Source: Duganella aquatilis (lineage in GTDB: Bacteria; Pseudomonadota; Gammaproteobacteria; Burkholderiales; Burkholderiaceae_D). From it: DNA of 64,000 nt. The position numbers were made by a program, and so were the translations under genes. The notes beneath the pieces are model-generated. The model made no database searches and was not told the origin of the DNA. It worked only from the letters and a program-made list of their open reading frames with translations. The DNA lies in contig NZ_WKJL01000005.1 in assembly GCF_009674565.1 (NCBI RefSeq), positions 248,001 to 312,000 of the forward strand, written 5' to 3'. Shown one piece after another: positions 33,123 to 43,531 of the stretch (positions are counted from its first letter, which is position 1; every line of letters starts with the position of its first letter).

Positions 33123-36100
33123 TTAGCGTTTCGGGACGGCAAACCATTGGCTGCCGTGGTCGTCGAACGGTTGCTTGCCGGTCAGCGCGGCGGCCGCGCC
33201 TTGCAGGCCCTGCGCCTGGCGGTAGTGCTGCAGCGCTTCGGCCATCGCCAGCGCTGGCGCCGTCGCGGCCGATGGCTGGGCCGTGGCCGTCAGCGTCAGC
33301 TGTTGCGCCGGCGCCGGGGCGCTGGCGTAGCCGGCGATGGCGTTGCTCAGGCTGCTTACTTGCTGTTGCAGCGAGGCAGTGGACGTTGCCTTGTCCGCCA
33401 GGAACCAGGCGTCGGCGCTCTGGTGCACGCTGCCGTCGGTGCTGGTGTAGCTCGACGTCAGGCCGATCAGGTTGCCGTTCTGCTCGGTCAGCGTGCTGCG
33501 GGCGCCGGTGCCGATGGCGGCGATGCCCAGCTGCGCCAGCGTCTTCAGTTCGTCGGCCTGGCTGATGCCGTCGGCGTTGGCGTCCACCCACACGCGCAGC
33601 GCGCCAAAGGCGGCGTCGGCGCTGGTGATCTGGCCGTCGCCGTTGGTGTCGAGCTCGGCCAGCGCGGCGTAGCCGTCCTTGGCCTTGCTGCCGTCGGCCA
33701 GGGTGGTGGCGCTGCCGAACAGTTCGCTGCCGTCGTTGATCACGCCGTCGCCGTTGCGGTCCAGGGCCAGCAGGCCGTCGTGGGTGTCGACCCAGCCGGT
33801 GCTGACTTTCTGGCCGTCGCCGCGGATGTCGAACTGGACGCCGGCCGCGATGCCTTGCGTGCGCACGCCGTTGCCGTCGAGATCGAGGATCAGCGGCGTG
33901 GCGTAGTTGACCGACGACGAGTTCAGCGCCATGCGCTGGGCAATCGACATCGAGGCGATCTGGGTCGCGGTCAGGGCGTCGGCCTGCGACACGCTCAGCG
34001 CGCTCAGCACCGTGGTGCCCAGCGCCGGCATCTGCGCCGCCGTCAGCGCCTTGATCTGGTTGTTGCTGAAGGCCTGCAACTGGCTGGTCTTCAGGCCGGC
34101 CACCTGGGTGTTGCTCAGGCCGCCGATCTGGTCGGTCGACAGGTAGCCGATCTGGGTGGCCGTCAGCGCGCCCAGCTGGCTGGTGCTCCATGCGCCGAGC
34201 TGGTCGGTGCTGAAGCCGTACAGCTGGGTGGCGTCCAGCGTGGCGATCTGGGCGTTCTTGAGCGCCGCCATCTGGGTGGTGGTCAGCGCGCCGGCCTGCT
34301 GGCTGGTCAGCGCCACCAGCTGGCTGCTGGTCAGCACGCCGACCTGCGCCGTGGTCAGCGCGCGCAGCTGGTCGGAACCCAGCACGGCGATCTGGTCGAT
34401 GGTCAGCGCCGGCACCTGGCTCAGCTTGATTGCGGCGACCTGGTCGCTGCCCAGCGCCTGCACTTGCGGCGTGGTCAGCGCGGCCAGCTGCGCCGTACCC
34501 AGGTAGCCGATCTGCGTGGTGCGCAGCGCGGCGATCTGGCCGGTGCCGAGGGCGTACAACTGGTCGGCCGTGATGGCGCCCAGCTGGGCGCTGGTCAGCG
34601 CCTGGATCTGGTCGGTGTTCAGGCCGGTCAGCTGGCTGACTTGCAGGCTGGCGATCTGCAATGTGCCCAGCGCGGCGATGTCGGCGGTGCTGAGCACGCC
34701 GAGCTGGGCGGTCGACAGCGCCGTCACGGCAGCGATGCTGAGCGCGGCGGCCTGCTGGGTGCTGAGCGCCTGCAACTGGTCGCTGCCGAAGACGCCGATC
34801 TGGCCGCCGTCGATGGCGGCGATCTGGGCCGTCTTGAGGCCGCGCACCTGGCTGGTGGTCAGCGCCATGGTCTGCTCGCTGGACAGGCCGGTGAACTGCG
34901 GCGCGCTGAGCGCGGCCAGGTCCTGGGTGTCGAGCGCGGCGATTTGCGCGGTGCTGAAGGCGGCCAGCTGGGCCGCGCTCAGGATCGGCATCTGCGCGGT
35001 GGCGAAGCCGGTGATCTGCTCGCTCGCCAGGGCGGCGATCTGGTCGGTGCTGAGCACGCTGACCTGCAGCGTGGTCAGCGCGGCGATCTGCGCCGTGCGC
35101 AGCGCCTGCATCTGCTCGCTGGTCAGCGCCGCCAGGTTGTCCAGGTTCAGGCCGTAGGCCAGCTGGGCGGTGGTGAAGGCGCCGATGTGGCTGCCGTCGA
35201 GCGCGGCCAGCTGGGCGGTGGTCAGGCCGTTGGCCAGCTGGCTGGTGCCCAGCGAAGCGAACTGGGCGACGGTCAGCGCGTTCAGCTGCGGCGCGCCCAG
35301 CGCCGCCAGTTGCGCGGCGCTCAGCGCGTTCAGCTGGCGGGTGCTGAGGGCGGCGAGGTCGACCGTCTCCAGCGCGGCCAGCTGATCGCTGGTGAGCGCC
35401 GCCACCTGCTGGGTGGTCAGGGTGGCGGCCTGGTCGCTGGTCAGCGCCACGATCTGGTCGGTGCCCAGAGCGGCGATCTGCTGCGTGCCCAGGCTGGCCG
35501 TCTGCGCGGTGCGCAGCCCGCCGAGCTGGTCGGTGGTGAGGGCGGCGATGGCGTCGGTGCCGAGGCCGTAGGCCAGCTGGACGGTGGTGAGCGCGTCGAG
35601 GTGGGCGCTGTCGAGCGCCGCCAGCTGGGCGGTGGTGAGGCCGGCCAGCAGCTGGGCCGTGCCCAGCGCGGCCAGCTCGGCCATGGTCAGGCTGTTCAGC
35701 TGGTCGGTGCCCAGCGCGCCGACCTGGGCGCCGGTGAGGGCGGCGATCTGGCGCGTGCTGAACACGGCCAGGTCGGCGGTTTCCAGCGCGGCGATCTGGT
35801 CGGTGGTCAGGGCCGCCACCTGGCGGGTGGCCAGCGCCTGCACCTGCGCGGTGGTCAGGGCGACGATCTGGTCGGTGCCGAGGCCGGCGCTGAGCTGGTC
35901 GGTGGTCAGGGTGGCGATCTGCGCGGTCGACAGCGAGGCCAGCTGGTCGGTGCCCAGCGCGTGCAGCTGGTCGGTGTTCAGCAGGTTGAACTGGGCGGTG
36001 GTCAGCGCCGCCAGGTCGACCGTTTCCAGCGCGGCGATCTGGCTGGTCAGCAGGGCGCTCAGCTGGGCGCTGCCGAGGGCGCGCACCTGCTGGGTGCTGA

Positions 36101-39100
36101 GGGCAACGATCTGGTCGCTGCCCAGCGCGCCGATCTGGTCGGACTGCAGGCTGCGGATGGCGGCGGTGTTGATCACGCTGAACTGGTCGGTGCCCAGGGC
36201 GGCCAGCTGGGCGGTGCTGAGCACCAGCGCCTGGGTGGCCGTCAGCGCGCCCACCTGGGCCAGGCTGAGTTGCGCGAACTGGGCGCTGGTCAGCGCCGTG
36301 ATCATGGTCGTGGTGAGGCCGGTGAAGGCCGCGCTCGACAGGGCGTTGAGCTGGTCGCTGGTCAGCGCGGCAAACTGCGCCGTGGTGAGCGCGGTCAGCT
36401 GGTTGCTGCGCAGCGCGACGAAATCATCGGTGCTCAGCGCGCTGACCTGGTCGGTGCGCAGGGCGCCGATCTGGGTCGCGCTCAGTGTGACGATCTGGGC
36501 GCTGCTGAGCGCCGCAATCTGTTCGGTCTGCAAGGCGCCGATCTGGTCGGTGCCGAGGCTGGCCAGCTGCGTGCTGGTCAGCGCGCCCACCAGGCCGAGC
36601 GTCAGCGCGGCGATGTTGCGGGTGGTGATGGCGGCGATCTGCGCCGAGGTCAGCGCGATGAAGTCGGCGCTTTCCAGCGCGTCCAGCTGTTCGCTCGACA
36701 ACGCGGCGATCTGCGCGGTCGCCAGGCCCATGGCCTGGGCGCTGGTCAGGGCCGCCATCTGGGCGGCCGTGATGGCGCCGAACTGGGCGGCGTTGAGCGC
36801 GCCGATCTGGCTGCTCGACAGCGTGGCGAAGTTGTCGGTGCTGATGGCGGCGATCTGGCTGCTGGTCAGGGCGTTCAGGGCGCGCGTGCTCAGGTGGTCG
36901 ACCTGTTGCGAGGTCAGCAGGCCGATCTGGTCGCTGGTCAGGGCTTGCGCCTGGGACGAGCTCAGCGCTTCGATCTGGTCGCTGGTCAGGTGCTGCAGCT
37001 GGTCTTCGGTCAGCGTCACCAGCTGGCCGGTGCCCAGCGTGGCGACCTGCGCGGTGGTCAGCGCCTGCAGCGCGTCGGTGCCGAGCGCCTGCAGCTGGTC
37101 GCTGCCGAGTGCGGCCAACTGGCGGCTGGCCAGGGCCTGCACCTGCTGCGTGGTCAGGGCGGCGATGCGGTCCAGCGTCAGCGCCTGGATCTGGGCGCTG
37201 CCGAGGGCCAGGATCTGGGCGCTGTTCAGGGCGGCCAGGTCTTCGTACTCGATGGCGCCCAGCTGGGCGGTGGTCAGCAGGGCGATCTGCGCCGTGCCCA
37301 GCAGGCCGAATTGCTGCGTGGTCAGCTGGATGATCTGGTCGCTGCCCAGGGCTTGCAGCTGTGTGCTGCTGAGCGCGCCAAGCTGCGCGGAGCCGAAGCT
37401 TTGCAGCTGGAAGTCCTGCAGCGCGTTCAGCTGGCTGGTGTTCAGCGCGGCGATCTGGACGGTGCGCAGCGCCACCAGGTCGGCCGTGGTCAGCGCCTGC
37501 AGCTGGTCCGAGGTCAGCGCCTGCAGCTGGTCGCTGCCGAGCGCCTGCGCCTGGGCGCTGGTCAGCGCGGCGATGCGGTCGGCCGTCAGCGCGCGGATCT
37601 GGCCGGTGCCGAGCACGGCGATCTGCGCCGAGCGCAGCGTGGCCAGGTCGACCAGTTCGATCGCGCCCAGCTGGTCGCTGCTCAAGGCCGCCACCTGGCG
37701 CGTGCCAAGCACTGCGAATTGTGCCGTGGTCAGGGCGATGATCTGGTCCGAGGTCATGGCTTGCAGCTGGTCGGTGCTCAGCGCGTTCATCTGGATCACG
37801 GTCAGCGCCTGCACCTGGTCGGCGCCCAGCGCCTGCAGCTGGGCGTTGCTGAGGATGCTGATCTGCACCGTGCGCAAGGCGGCGACGTCATCGCTGCTGA
37901 GCGCCTGCACCTGGGCGATGCTGAAGGCCGCGGTCTGCTGGGTCGACAGGCTGCTGACCTGCAACGCGGTCAGCGCATGGATCTGGTCGGTGCTCAGCAG
38001 GGCCACCTGGCTGGTGCCCAGCGCGGCGATCTGCGCGGTTTTCATGGCGGCCAGGTCGACCAGTTCCAGCGCCTGCAACTGGTCGGTGGTCAGCGCGGCC
38101 ACGCCGGCGGTGCTGACGGCGCCGATCTGGCGGGTGCTCAGGGCGACGATCTGGTCGGTGGTGAGGGCGGCGATCTGGGCCGCGCTCAGGCCGGCGATCT
38201 GGGCCGTGGTGAGGGCCTGGATCTGGTCGGTGCCGAGGTTGTTCAGCGAACCGAGCGCGGCCAACTGGGCCACGCTCAGCGCGGCGAAGTCGGCGGTGCT
38301 CAGCGCACCCACCTGGTCCGAACTCAGCGCCGACAACTGGGCGGTCGACAGCGCCGCCACCTGGGTGCTGCCCAGGGCGACGATCTGGGCGGTGCTCAGC
38401 TGCGTTACCTGCTCGGTGCTCAGCGCGGCCAGCTGGGCGGTCCGCAGGGCCGCCATGTCGTCCGAGTTGAGCGCGGCCAGCTGGCCGTTGCCGAGGCTGG
38501 CGATCTGCGCCGTGGCCAGGCCGTTCACCTGTTTGGTGGTCAGCGCGGCGATCTGTTCGGTCAGCAGCGCCTGGAATTTGGCCGTGCTCAGCGAGGCCAG
38601 CTGGGCCGCGCTCATGGCTTGCAGCTGGTCGGTGGCGATGGCGTCCAGCTGGTCGCTGCCCAGCGCCTGCAGCTGCGCGGTCTTCAGCGCGGCCAGGTCC
38701 TGGGTTTGCAGCGCGCGGATCTGGTCGGTGCTCAGCGCGCCCACTTGCAGCGTGTTCAGGTTGGCCACTTGCAGCGTGCTCAGCGCGGCGATCTGGGCGT
38801 TGCTCAACAGTGCGATCTGGCTGGTCTGCAGGGCGTTGATCTGCGCGGTCTTCATCGCCGCCAGGTCTTCGGTTTCCAGCGCGGCCAGCTGGCCGGCGCT
38901 GAGCGCCTGCACTTGCGCGGTGCCCAGGTTGGCGGCCTGCAAGGTGGTGAGGGCGATGATCTGCTCGCTGCCGAGCGCCTGGAACTGGCTGGTCGAGAGC
39001 GCGCCCAGCTGCGCCGTGGTCAGCGCGCGGAACTGGTCGCTCAACAGCGCGCCCAGCAGGCTGGCGCCCAGCGACGCCACTTGCGCGGTTTTCAGCGCGG

Positions 39101-42100
39101 CGATGTCGGCGCTGGAGAAGGTCTGCAGCTGGGCGGCGCTGAACGCCGCCAGTTGCGCGCTGCTCAGGCTGGCGGCCTGGAGCGTGGTCAGGGCTTCGGC
39201 CTGGGCGTTGCTCAGGCTGGCGATCTGGGCCGTGCCGAGGGCGGCGATCTGCTGCGTCTTCAGCGCCGCAAGGTCGCGGCTTTCCAGCGCGTTCAGGAAG
39301 TCGCTGCCGAGGCTGGCGACCTGCTGCGTGCTGAGGTTGCTGACCTGCAGCGTCGACAAGGCGGCGATCTGCGCCGCGTCGAGCGCGGCCAGCTGGTTGC
39401 TGCGCAGCGCGGCGATCTGCTGGGTCTTGAGCTGGCCCAGCAGGGTGGCGCCCAGCGCGGCCAACTGGTCGCTGGCGAGCAGCGGAATCTGCGCGGTGCC
39501 CAGGCTCAGCACCTGTGCGCTGCCGAGCGCGGCGATCTGGCCCAGCGCCAGGTGTTGCAGCTGGCTGCTGGTCAGGGCTTGCAGCTGGGCGGTGGTCAGC
39601 GCCTGCACTTGCGCGCTGCTGAGCGCGTTGAGGCTGTCGCTGCCCAGGCTGGCGATCTGTGCCGTGCGCAGGGCCGCCAGGTCGCGGGTTTCGATGGCCA
39701 GGATCTGGTCGCTGCCCAGGGCCTCCAGCTGGCGGGTGCTCAGGCTGCTGAACTGCAGCGTGCTGAGGGCAACGATCTGGTCGCTGCCGAGCAGGGCGAA
39801 CTGTTCGGTGGAAAGGGCGGCCAGCTGCTGGGTTTTCAGCGCGGCCAGGTCGGCGGTCTGCAGGGCTTGCAGCTGCTCGCTGGTCAGCGCCGCCACCTGG
39901 GCGGTGCCGAGGTTGCTTGCCTGCAGCGTGCTGAGGGCGGCGATCTTGTCGGCGCCCAGCGCCTGCACCTGCGCCGTGTTGAGCGCGGCCAGCAGGCGCG
40001 TGCTGAGGGCGCTGATATGGGCCAGGTCGAGCGCGGCCACGGTAGCGCTGGCCAGCGAGCCGAGCTGGACAGTGGTGAGGGCGTTCAGGTCCTGCGTTTC
40101 CAGCGCGTTCAGCTGCTCGGTCGACAGCCCGGCCAGTTGCGCGGTGGCCAGCTGGCTTACCTGCAGCGTGGTCAAGGCGGCAATCTGGGCGGTGGAGATG
40201 GCGGCCAGTTGTTCGCTGTTGAGCGCGTTGAGCTGGCTGCTCTTCAGCGCGGCCCAGTCGGCGTTGGTCAGCATGCCGAACTGGCTGGCCAGCAGGAAGC
40301 CGATCTGGGTGGTGCTGAAGGCGCCCACTTGCAGCGTGGTCAGGGCGCCGATCTGGGCGCTGTTGAGCACCTGGATCTGGGCCGAGGTCAGCTGGGCGAT
40401 CTGGTCGACCTTCAGCGCCGCCACCTGCGCCGGCGTCAGCGTGGCGATGCTCTTGGTGCCCAGGCCCAGCAGCTGGCTGGTGCGCAGCGCGGCGAAGTCC
40501 TGGGTTTCCATCACCAGCAGCTGGTCGGTGGTGAGGGCGTTGAGCTGCACGCCGGTCAGCGCGTTGGCCTGGGCGGTGGTCAGCGCGATGATCTGGTCGG
40601 TGGTCAGGGCGCTGACCTGGCCGGCGCTGAGGGCGACGATCTGCTGGGTTTTCAGCACGGCGAAGTCGCGCGTTTCCAGCGCGGCGATCTGCTCGGTGGA
40701 GAGGGCGCCGATGTCGCGCGTGCCCAGCGTGCTGGCCTGCAGCGTGCTCAGGGCAACGATCTGGTCGGTGGTCAGCGCGGCCAGCTGCGTATTGCTCAGG
40801 GCGTTCAGCAGGCTGGTGGTCAGCATGGCGAATTGCGCGGTCGGCAGTGCGGCCAGGGCGTCGGTGGCCAGCGCCGGCACCTGGCTGGTTTTCAGCGCAG
40901 CCAGGCTGGCGCTCGACAGCGCGGCCAGCTGGGCGGCGCTGAGGGTGGCGATTTGCAGCGTGCTCAGGTTGGCGATCTGCAGCGTGCTCAGTGCGGCGAA
41001 CTGTTCCGTGCCCAGCTGGCTGATCTGGGTGGTGGTCAGCGCGGCGACCTGTTGCGTGCGCAGGGCAGCCAGGTCGCGCGTTTCCAGCGCGGCCAGCTGG
41101 TCGCTGGACAGGGCGGCGATCTGGCGCGTGGCCAGCTGCGCGCTTTGCGCGGTGGTCAGTGCGGCGATCTGGTCGGTGGTCAGCGCGCCCAGCTGGGCCG
41201 TGGTGAGGTTGCTCAGCACGGTGCTGGTCAGCGAGGCAAACTGGCTGGTGGTCAGGGCCGCCAGCGCGTTGTTGCTGAGGGCCACGGCTTGCTGCGAGCT
41301 CAACGCTGCGAGGTCGCGGGTTTCCAGCACGGCGATCTGGTCGGTCTGCAGCGCCGCCACTTGCGCGGTGCCGAGGGCCGCCACCTGTTGCGAGCCGAGG
41401 CCGATCAGTTGCGCGCTGTTCAGCAGGACGAGCTGGGCGGTGCGCAGCGCGGCGATCTGCTGGGTCTTGAAGGCGGCCAGGTCCTGGGTTTGCAGCGCGC
41501 CGAGCTGGTCGGCGGTCAGCGCGGCGATCTGGCGGGTGGCCAGCGCGCTGCTTTGCGCGGTGGTCAGCGCCGTGATCTGGTCGGTCGACAGGGCGACGAA
41601 CTGGCTGGTGCTCAGGCTGCTGAGCACGGCCGTGCTCAGCGCGCCGATCTGGATGGCGCTGAAGGCGCTGATGTTGTCGCTGGCCAGCGCGGCGGCCTGC
41701 TGCGACTGCAGCCCGGCCAGCGCGGCCGATTGCAGCGCCAGCACCTGGGTGCTGTTCAGGGCGGCGATCTGGCGCGTGGTCAGGGCCGCCACCTGTTGCG
41801 AACTCAGGCTGCCGAACTGTTCGGTGCCCAGCGCGCTCAGCTGGGTGGTGGTGAGGGCGGCGATCTGCGCGCTTTTCAGCACGGCCAGGTCGCGGGTTTC
41901 CAATGCCAGCAGCTGGGCGGCGCTGAGCGCGGCGATCTGCTGGGTGGTCAGCGTTGCGGCCTGGGCCGTGGTCAGGCTGACGATCTGGGCGTTGTCGAGG
42001 GCGGCCAGCTGGCGGGTGCTGAATGCGGCCAGCTGGGCGGTGCCCAGCGCGGCGATCTGGTCGGTGCCGAAGGCGGCGATGGCGTCGGTGCTCAAGCCGC

Positions 42101-43418
42101 CGAGCTGGCTGGTTTTCAGCGCGGCCAGGTCGGCCGTTTCCAGCGCCGCCAGCTGGTCGGCGGACAGCGCCGCCAGTTGCTGCGAGCTCAGCGCGCCGGC
42201 CTGCGCGGTGCGCAGCGCCACGATCTGGCTGGTGGTCAGCGCACTCAGCTGGGCGGTGGCGAAGGCGTTGATTTGCGCGGTGCTCATGGCGGCCAGGTCG
42301 GCGGTCTCGATCGCGGCCAGCTGGGCGTTGCTCAGGGCCTGCACCTGCAGGGTCGTCAGCGCGGCGACCTGGGCGGTTTTCAGCGCGGCGATCTGCTCGG
42401 TCGACAGGGCGCGCACTTGCGCGGTCGGCAGCGAGGCGATTTGTGCCGGACTCAGCAAGATAATCTGGTTGGTGCCCAGCACGGCGGTGGTGGCGGTGCC
42501 GAGGGCAGCCAGCTGCTGGCTTTTCAGCGCGGCGAAGTCCTGGCTTTCCATCGCGCCCAGCTGGTCGCTGGACATCAGGCTCAGTTGCAGCGAGGTCAGC
42601 GCCTGCACCTGGGCGGTGGTCAGGGCGACGATCTGGTTGCTGTCGAGGGCGGTGAACTGCTTGGTGGTCAGCGCGGCGATCTGCTGCGTTTTCAGCGCGG
42701 CCAGGCCGCTGGTGCCGAGGGCGGCCAGCTGCTCGGTGCCGAGGCGGCCGATCTGGGTGGTCGACAGGGCGCTGGCCTGGAGCGTGCTCAGCGCGGCCAA
42801 CTGGCTGTCGCTCAGCGCGCCCAGCTGGCTGGCGTCCAGCGCGTTCAATTGCAGCGAGGTCAAGGCGCCGATGTCGTTGGTGGCGAAGCTGGCGATCTGG
42901 CTGCTGCTGAGGGCGATGATCTGCTGGGTTTTCAGGGAGCTCACCTGGGCCGTGGTGAGGGCCAGGATCTGGTTGCTGCCGAGGGCGCGCAACTGGTCCG
43001 CGCTCAGCGTCGCCAGCTGCGCGGTCTTGATCGCGGCCAGGTCTTCGGTGTCGAGCGCGGCGATTTTGGCCGGGGTCAGCGCGGCAAGCTGAGCAGAGGT
43101 CAGCACGCTGAACTGGCTGGAGGTCAGGCCGGCGCTGAGCTGCTCGGTGCTCAGGCTGGCGAACTGCGCCGTGGTCAGGGCCGCCACCTGCCTGGTCGAC
43201 AAGCCTGCACTCAGCTGCAGCGTGTTCATGGCCTGCAGCGCCGACGTGGTCAAGGCGCGCACCTGGGCGGTGCCGATCCAGCTGAGCTGGTCGGTACTGA
43301 GCACAGTCATCTGCAAGGTGCTGAGCGCCGCGGCGTCCGCAGCCGTCAGCGCGGCGATTTGCGCCGATTGCAGTGCCTTGATTTGGTCGGTCGTAAGTTC
43401 AGAAATGTTGAATGCCAT
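33123..43418 (-). CDS. Giant octapeptide-repeat protein 2, type I secretion substrate (3431 aa)
   Basis: A 3431-residue protein made of roughly 395 octads with the same consensus as the protein at 14668-21033 (IAALTTEQ, LAALSTRQ), with 9-residue Gly units (LSAGLSTRQ, LAYGLGTDQ) and recurrent ALETxDLAAL[KR] markers. Unlike its partner it shows no exact long super-repeat; the units are diverged. From about residue 3165 the same C-terminal domain follows (LDLDGNGVRT, LDRNGDGVINDGSELFGS, LDTNGDGQIT, VDANADGIS). No signal peptide. Start ATG 43418 has GGGAG nine bases upstream; the 13 residues before it are not supported. It closes the glycan/secretion island and is probably exported by the HlyBD pair at 21238-24719. 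Confidence 0.9.
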   Translation of the reverse strand: MAFNISELTTDQIKALQSAQIAALTAADAAALSTLQMTVLSTDQLSWIGTAQVRALTTSALQAMNTLQLSAGLSTRQVAALTTAQFASLSTEQLSAGLTSSQFSVLTSAQLAALTPAKIAALDTEDLAAIKTAQLATLSADQLRALGSNQILALTTAQVSSLKTQQIIALSSSQIASFATNDIGALTSLQLNALDASQLGALSDSQLAALSTLQASALSTTQIGRLGTEQLAALGTSGLAALKTQQIAALTTKQFTALDSNQIVALTTAQVQALTSLQLSLMSSDQLGAMESQDFAALKSQQLAALGTATTAVLGTNQIILLSPAQIASLPTAQVRALSTEQIAALKTAQVAALTTLQVQALSNAQLAAIETADLAAMSTAQINAFATAQLSALTTSQIVALRTAQAGALSSQQLAALSADQLAALETADLAALKTSQLGGLSTDAIAAFGTDQIAALGTAQLAAFSTRQLAALDNAQIVSLTTAQAATLTTQQIAALSAAQLLALETRDLAVLKSAQIAALTTTQLSALGTEQFGSLSSQQVAALTTRQIAALNSTQVLALQSAALAGLQSQQAAALASDNISAFSAIQIGALSTAVLSSLSTSQFVALSTDQITALTTAQSSALATRQIAALTADQLGALQTQDLAAFKTQQIAALRTAQLVLLNSAQLIGLGSQQVAALGTAQVAALQTDQIAVLETRDLAALSSQQAVALSNNALAALTTSQFASLTSTVLSNLTTAQLGALTTDQIAALTTAQSAQLATRQIAALSSDQLAALETRDLAALRTQQVAALTTTQISQLGTEQFAALSTLQIANLSTLQIATLSAAQLAALSSASLAALKTSQVPALATDALAALPTAQFAMLTTSLLNALSNTQLAALTTDQIVALSTLQASTLGTRDIGALSTEQIAALETRDFAVLKTQQIVALSAGQVSALTTDQIIALTTAQANALTGVQLNALTTDQLLVMETQDFAALRTSQLLGLGTKSIATLTPAQVAALKVDQIAQLTSAQIQVLNSAQIGALTTLQVGAFSTTQIGFLLASQFGMLTNADWAALKSSQLNALNSEQLAAISTAQIAALTTLQVSQLATAQLAGLSTEQLNALETQDLNALTTVQLGSLASATVAALDLAHISALSTRLLAALNTAQVQALGADKIAALSTLQASNLGTAQVAALTSEQLQALQTADLAALKTQQLAALSTEQFALLGSDQIVALSTLQFSSLSTRQLEALGSDQILAIETRDLAALRTAQIASLGSDSLNALSSAQVQALTTAQLQALTSSQLQHLALGQIAALGSAQVLSLGTAQIPLLASDQLAALGATLLGQLKTQQIAALRSNQLAALDAAQIAALSTLQVSNLSTQQVASLGSDFLNALESRDLAALKTQQIAALGTAQIASLSNAQAEALTTLQAASLSSAQLAAFSAAQLQTFSSADIAALKTAQVASLGASLLGALLSDQFRALTTAQLGALSTSQFQALGSEQIIALTTLQAANLGTAQVQALSAGQLAALETEDLAAMKTAQINALQTSQIALLSNAQIAALSTLQVANLNTLQVGALSTDQIRALQTQDLAALKTAQLQALGSDQLDAIATDQLQAMSAAQLASLSTAKFQALLTEQIAALTTKQVNGLATAQIASLGNGQLAALNSDDMAALRTAQLAALSTEQVTQLSTAQIVALGSTQVAALSTAQLSALSSDQVGALSTADFAALSVAQLAALGSLNNLGTDQIQALTTAQIAGLSAAQIAALTTDQIVALSTRQIGAVSTAGVAALTTDQLQALELVDLAAMKTAQIAALGTSQVALLSTDQIHALTALQVSSLSTQQTAAFSIAQVQALSSDDVAALRTVQISILSNAQLQALGADQVQALTVIQMNALSTDQLQAMTSDQIIALTTAQFAVLGTRQVAALSSDQLGAIELVDLATLRSAQIAVLGTGQIRALTADRIAALTSAQAQALGSDQLQALTSDQLQALTTADLVALRTVQIAALNTSQLNALQDFQLQSFGSAQLGALSSTQLQALGSDQIIQLTTQQFGLLGTAQIALLTTAQLGAIEYEDLAALNSAQILALGSAQIQALTLDRIAALTTQQVQALASRQLAALGSDQLQALGTDALQALTTAQVATLGTGQLVTLTEDQLQHLTSDQIEALSSSQAQALTSDQIGLLTSQQVDHLSTRALNALTSSQIAAISTDNFATLSSSQIGALNAAQFGAITAAQMAALTSAQAMGLATAQIAALSSEQLDALESADFIALTSAQIAAITTRNIAALTLGLVGALTSTQLASLGTDQIGALQTEQIAALSSAQIVTLSATQIGALRTDQVSALSTDDFVALRSNQLTALTTAQFAALTSDQLNALSSAAFTGLTTTMITALTSAQFAQLSLAQVGALTATQALVLSTAQLAALGTDQFSVINTAAIRSLQSDQIGALGSDQIVALSTQQVRALGSAQLSALLTSQIAALETVDLAALTTAQFNLLNTDQLHALGTDQLASLSTAQIATLTTDQLSAGLGTDQIVALTTAQVQALATRQVAALTTDQIAALETADLAVFSTRQIAALTGAQVGALGTDQLNSLTMAELAALGTAQLLAGLTTAQLAALDSAHLDALTTVQLAYGLGTDAIAALTTDQLGGLRTAQTASLGTQQIAALGTDQIVALTSDQAATLTTQQVAALTSDQLAALETVDLAALSTRQLNALSAAQLAALGAPQLNALTVAQFASLGTSQLANGLTTAQLAALDGSHIGAFTTAQLAYGLNLDNLAALTSEQMQALRTAQIAALTTLQVSVLSTDQIAALASEQITGFATAQMPILSAAQLAAFSTAQIAALDTQDLAALSAPQFTGLSSEQTMALTTSQVRGLKTAQIAAIDGGQIGVFGSDQLQALSTQQAAALSIAAVTALSTAQLGVLSTADIAALGTLQIASLQVSQLTGLNTDQIQALTSAQLGAITADQLYALGTGQIAALRTTQIGYLGTAQLAALTTPQVQALGSDQVAAIKLSQVPALTIDQIAVLGSDQLRALTTAQVGVLTSSQLVALTSQQAGALTTTQMAALKNAQIATLDATQLYGFSTDQLGAWSTSQLGALTATQIGYLSTDQIGGLSNTQVAGLKTSQLQAFSNNQIKALTAAQMPALGTTVLSALSVSQADALTATQIASMSIAQRMALNSSSVNYATPLILDLDGNGVRTQGIAAGVQFDIRGDGQKVSTGWVDTHDGLLALDRNGDGVINDGSELFGSATTLADGSKAKDGYAALAELDTNGDGQITSADAAFGALRVWVDANADGISQADELKTLAQLGIAAIGTGARSTLTEQNGNLIGLTSSYTSTDGSVHQSADAWFLADKATSTASLQQQVSSLSNAIAGYASAPAPAQQLTLTATAQPSAATAPALAMAEALQHYRQAQGLQGAAAALTGKQPFDDHGSQWFAVPKR
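33910..43400 (-). repeat. Degenerate 24-bp (octapeptide) repeat array, about 395 units
   Basis: Continuous 24-bp periodicity encoding [ILVF]-x-[AGS]-L-[TSGK]-[TS]-x-Q, interrupted by occasional 27-bp units. Marker octads of the ALETxD type are unevenly spaced (for example 21, 10 and 7 octads apart near the N-terminus), in contrast to the strict 651-bp period of the partner gene. Confidence 0.93.
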
Positions 43419-43531
43419 GTTTATATTCTCCCTGCCGGAAATATATATTACCGTCAAACGCGCTCAAGACGAAGTCAAAGCCTGAAATAGCCGCCAATTC
43501 TTCGCCTGAAAACAATGACTTAGCGCTCACG

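Noticed and set aside
33147..43490. 3447-codon and 2502-codon open frames antisense to giant protein 2
   Set aside because: Same cause: a repeated GC-rich 24-bp unit keeps several frames open. The products are low-complexity G/Q/R/A or S/A/V/W strings, and the minus strand has the start, ribosome site and conserved C-terminal domain.
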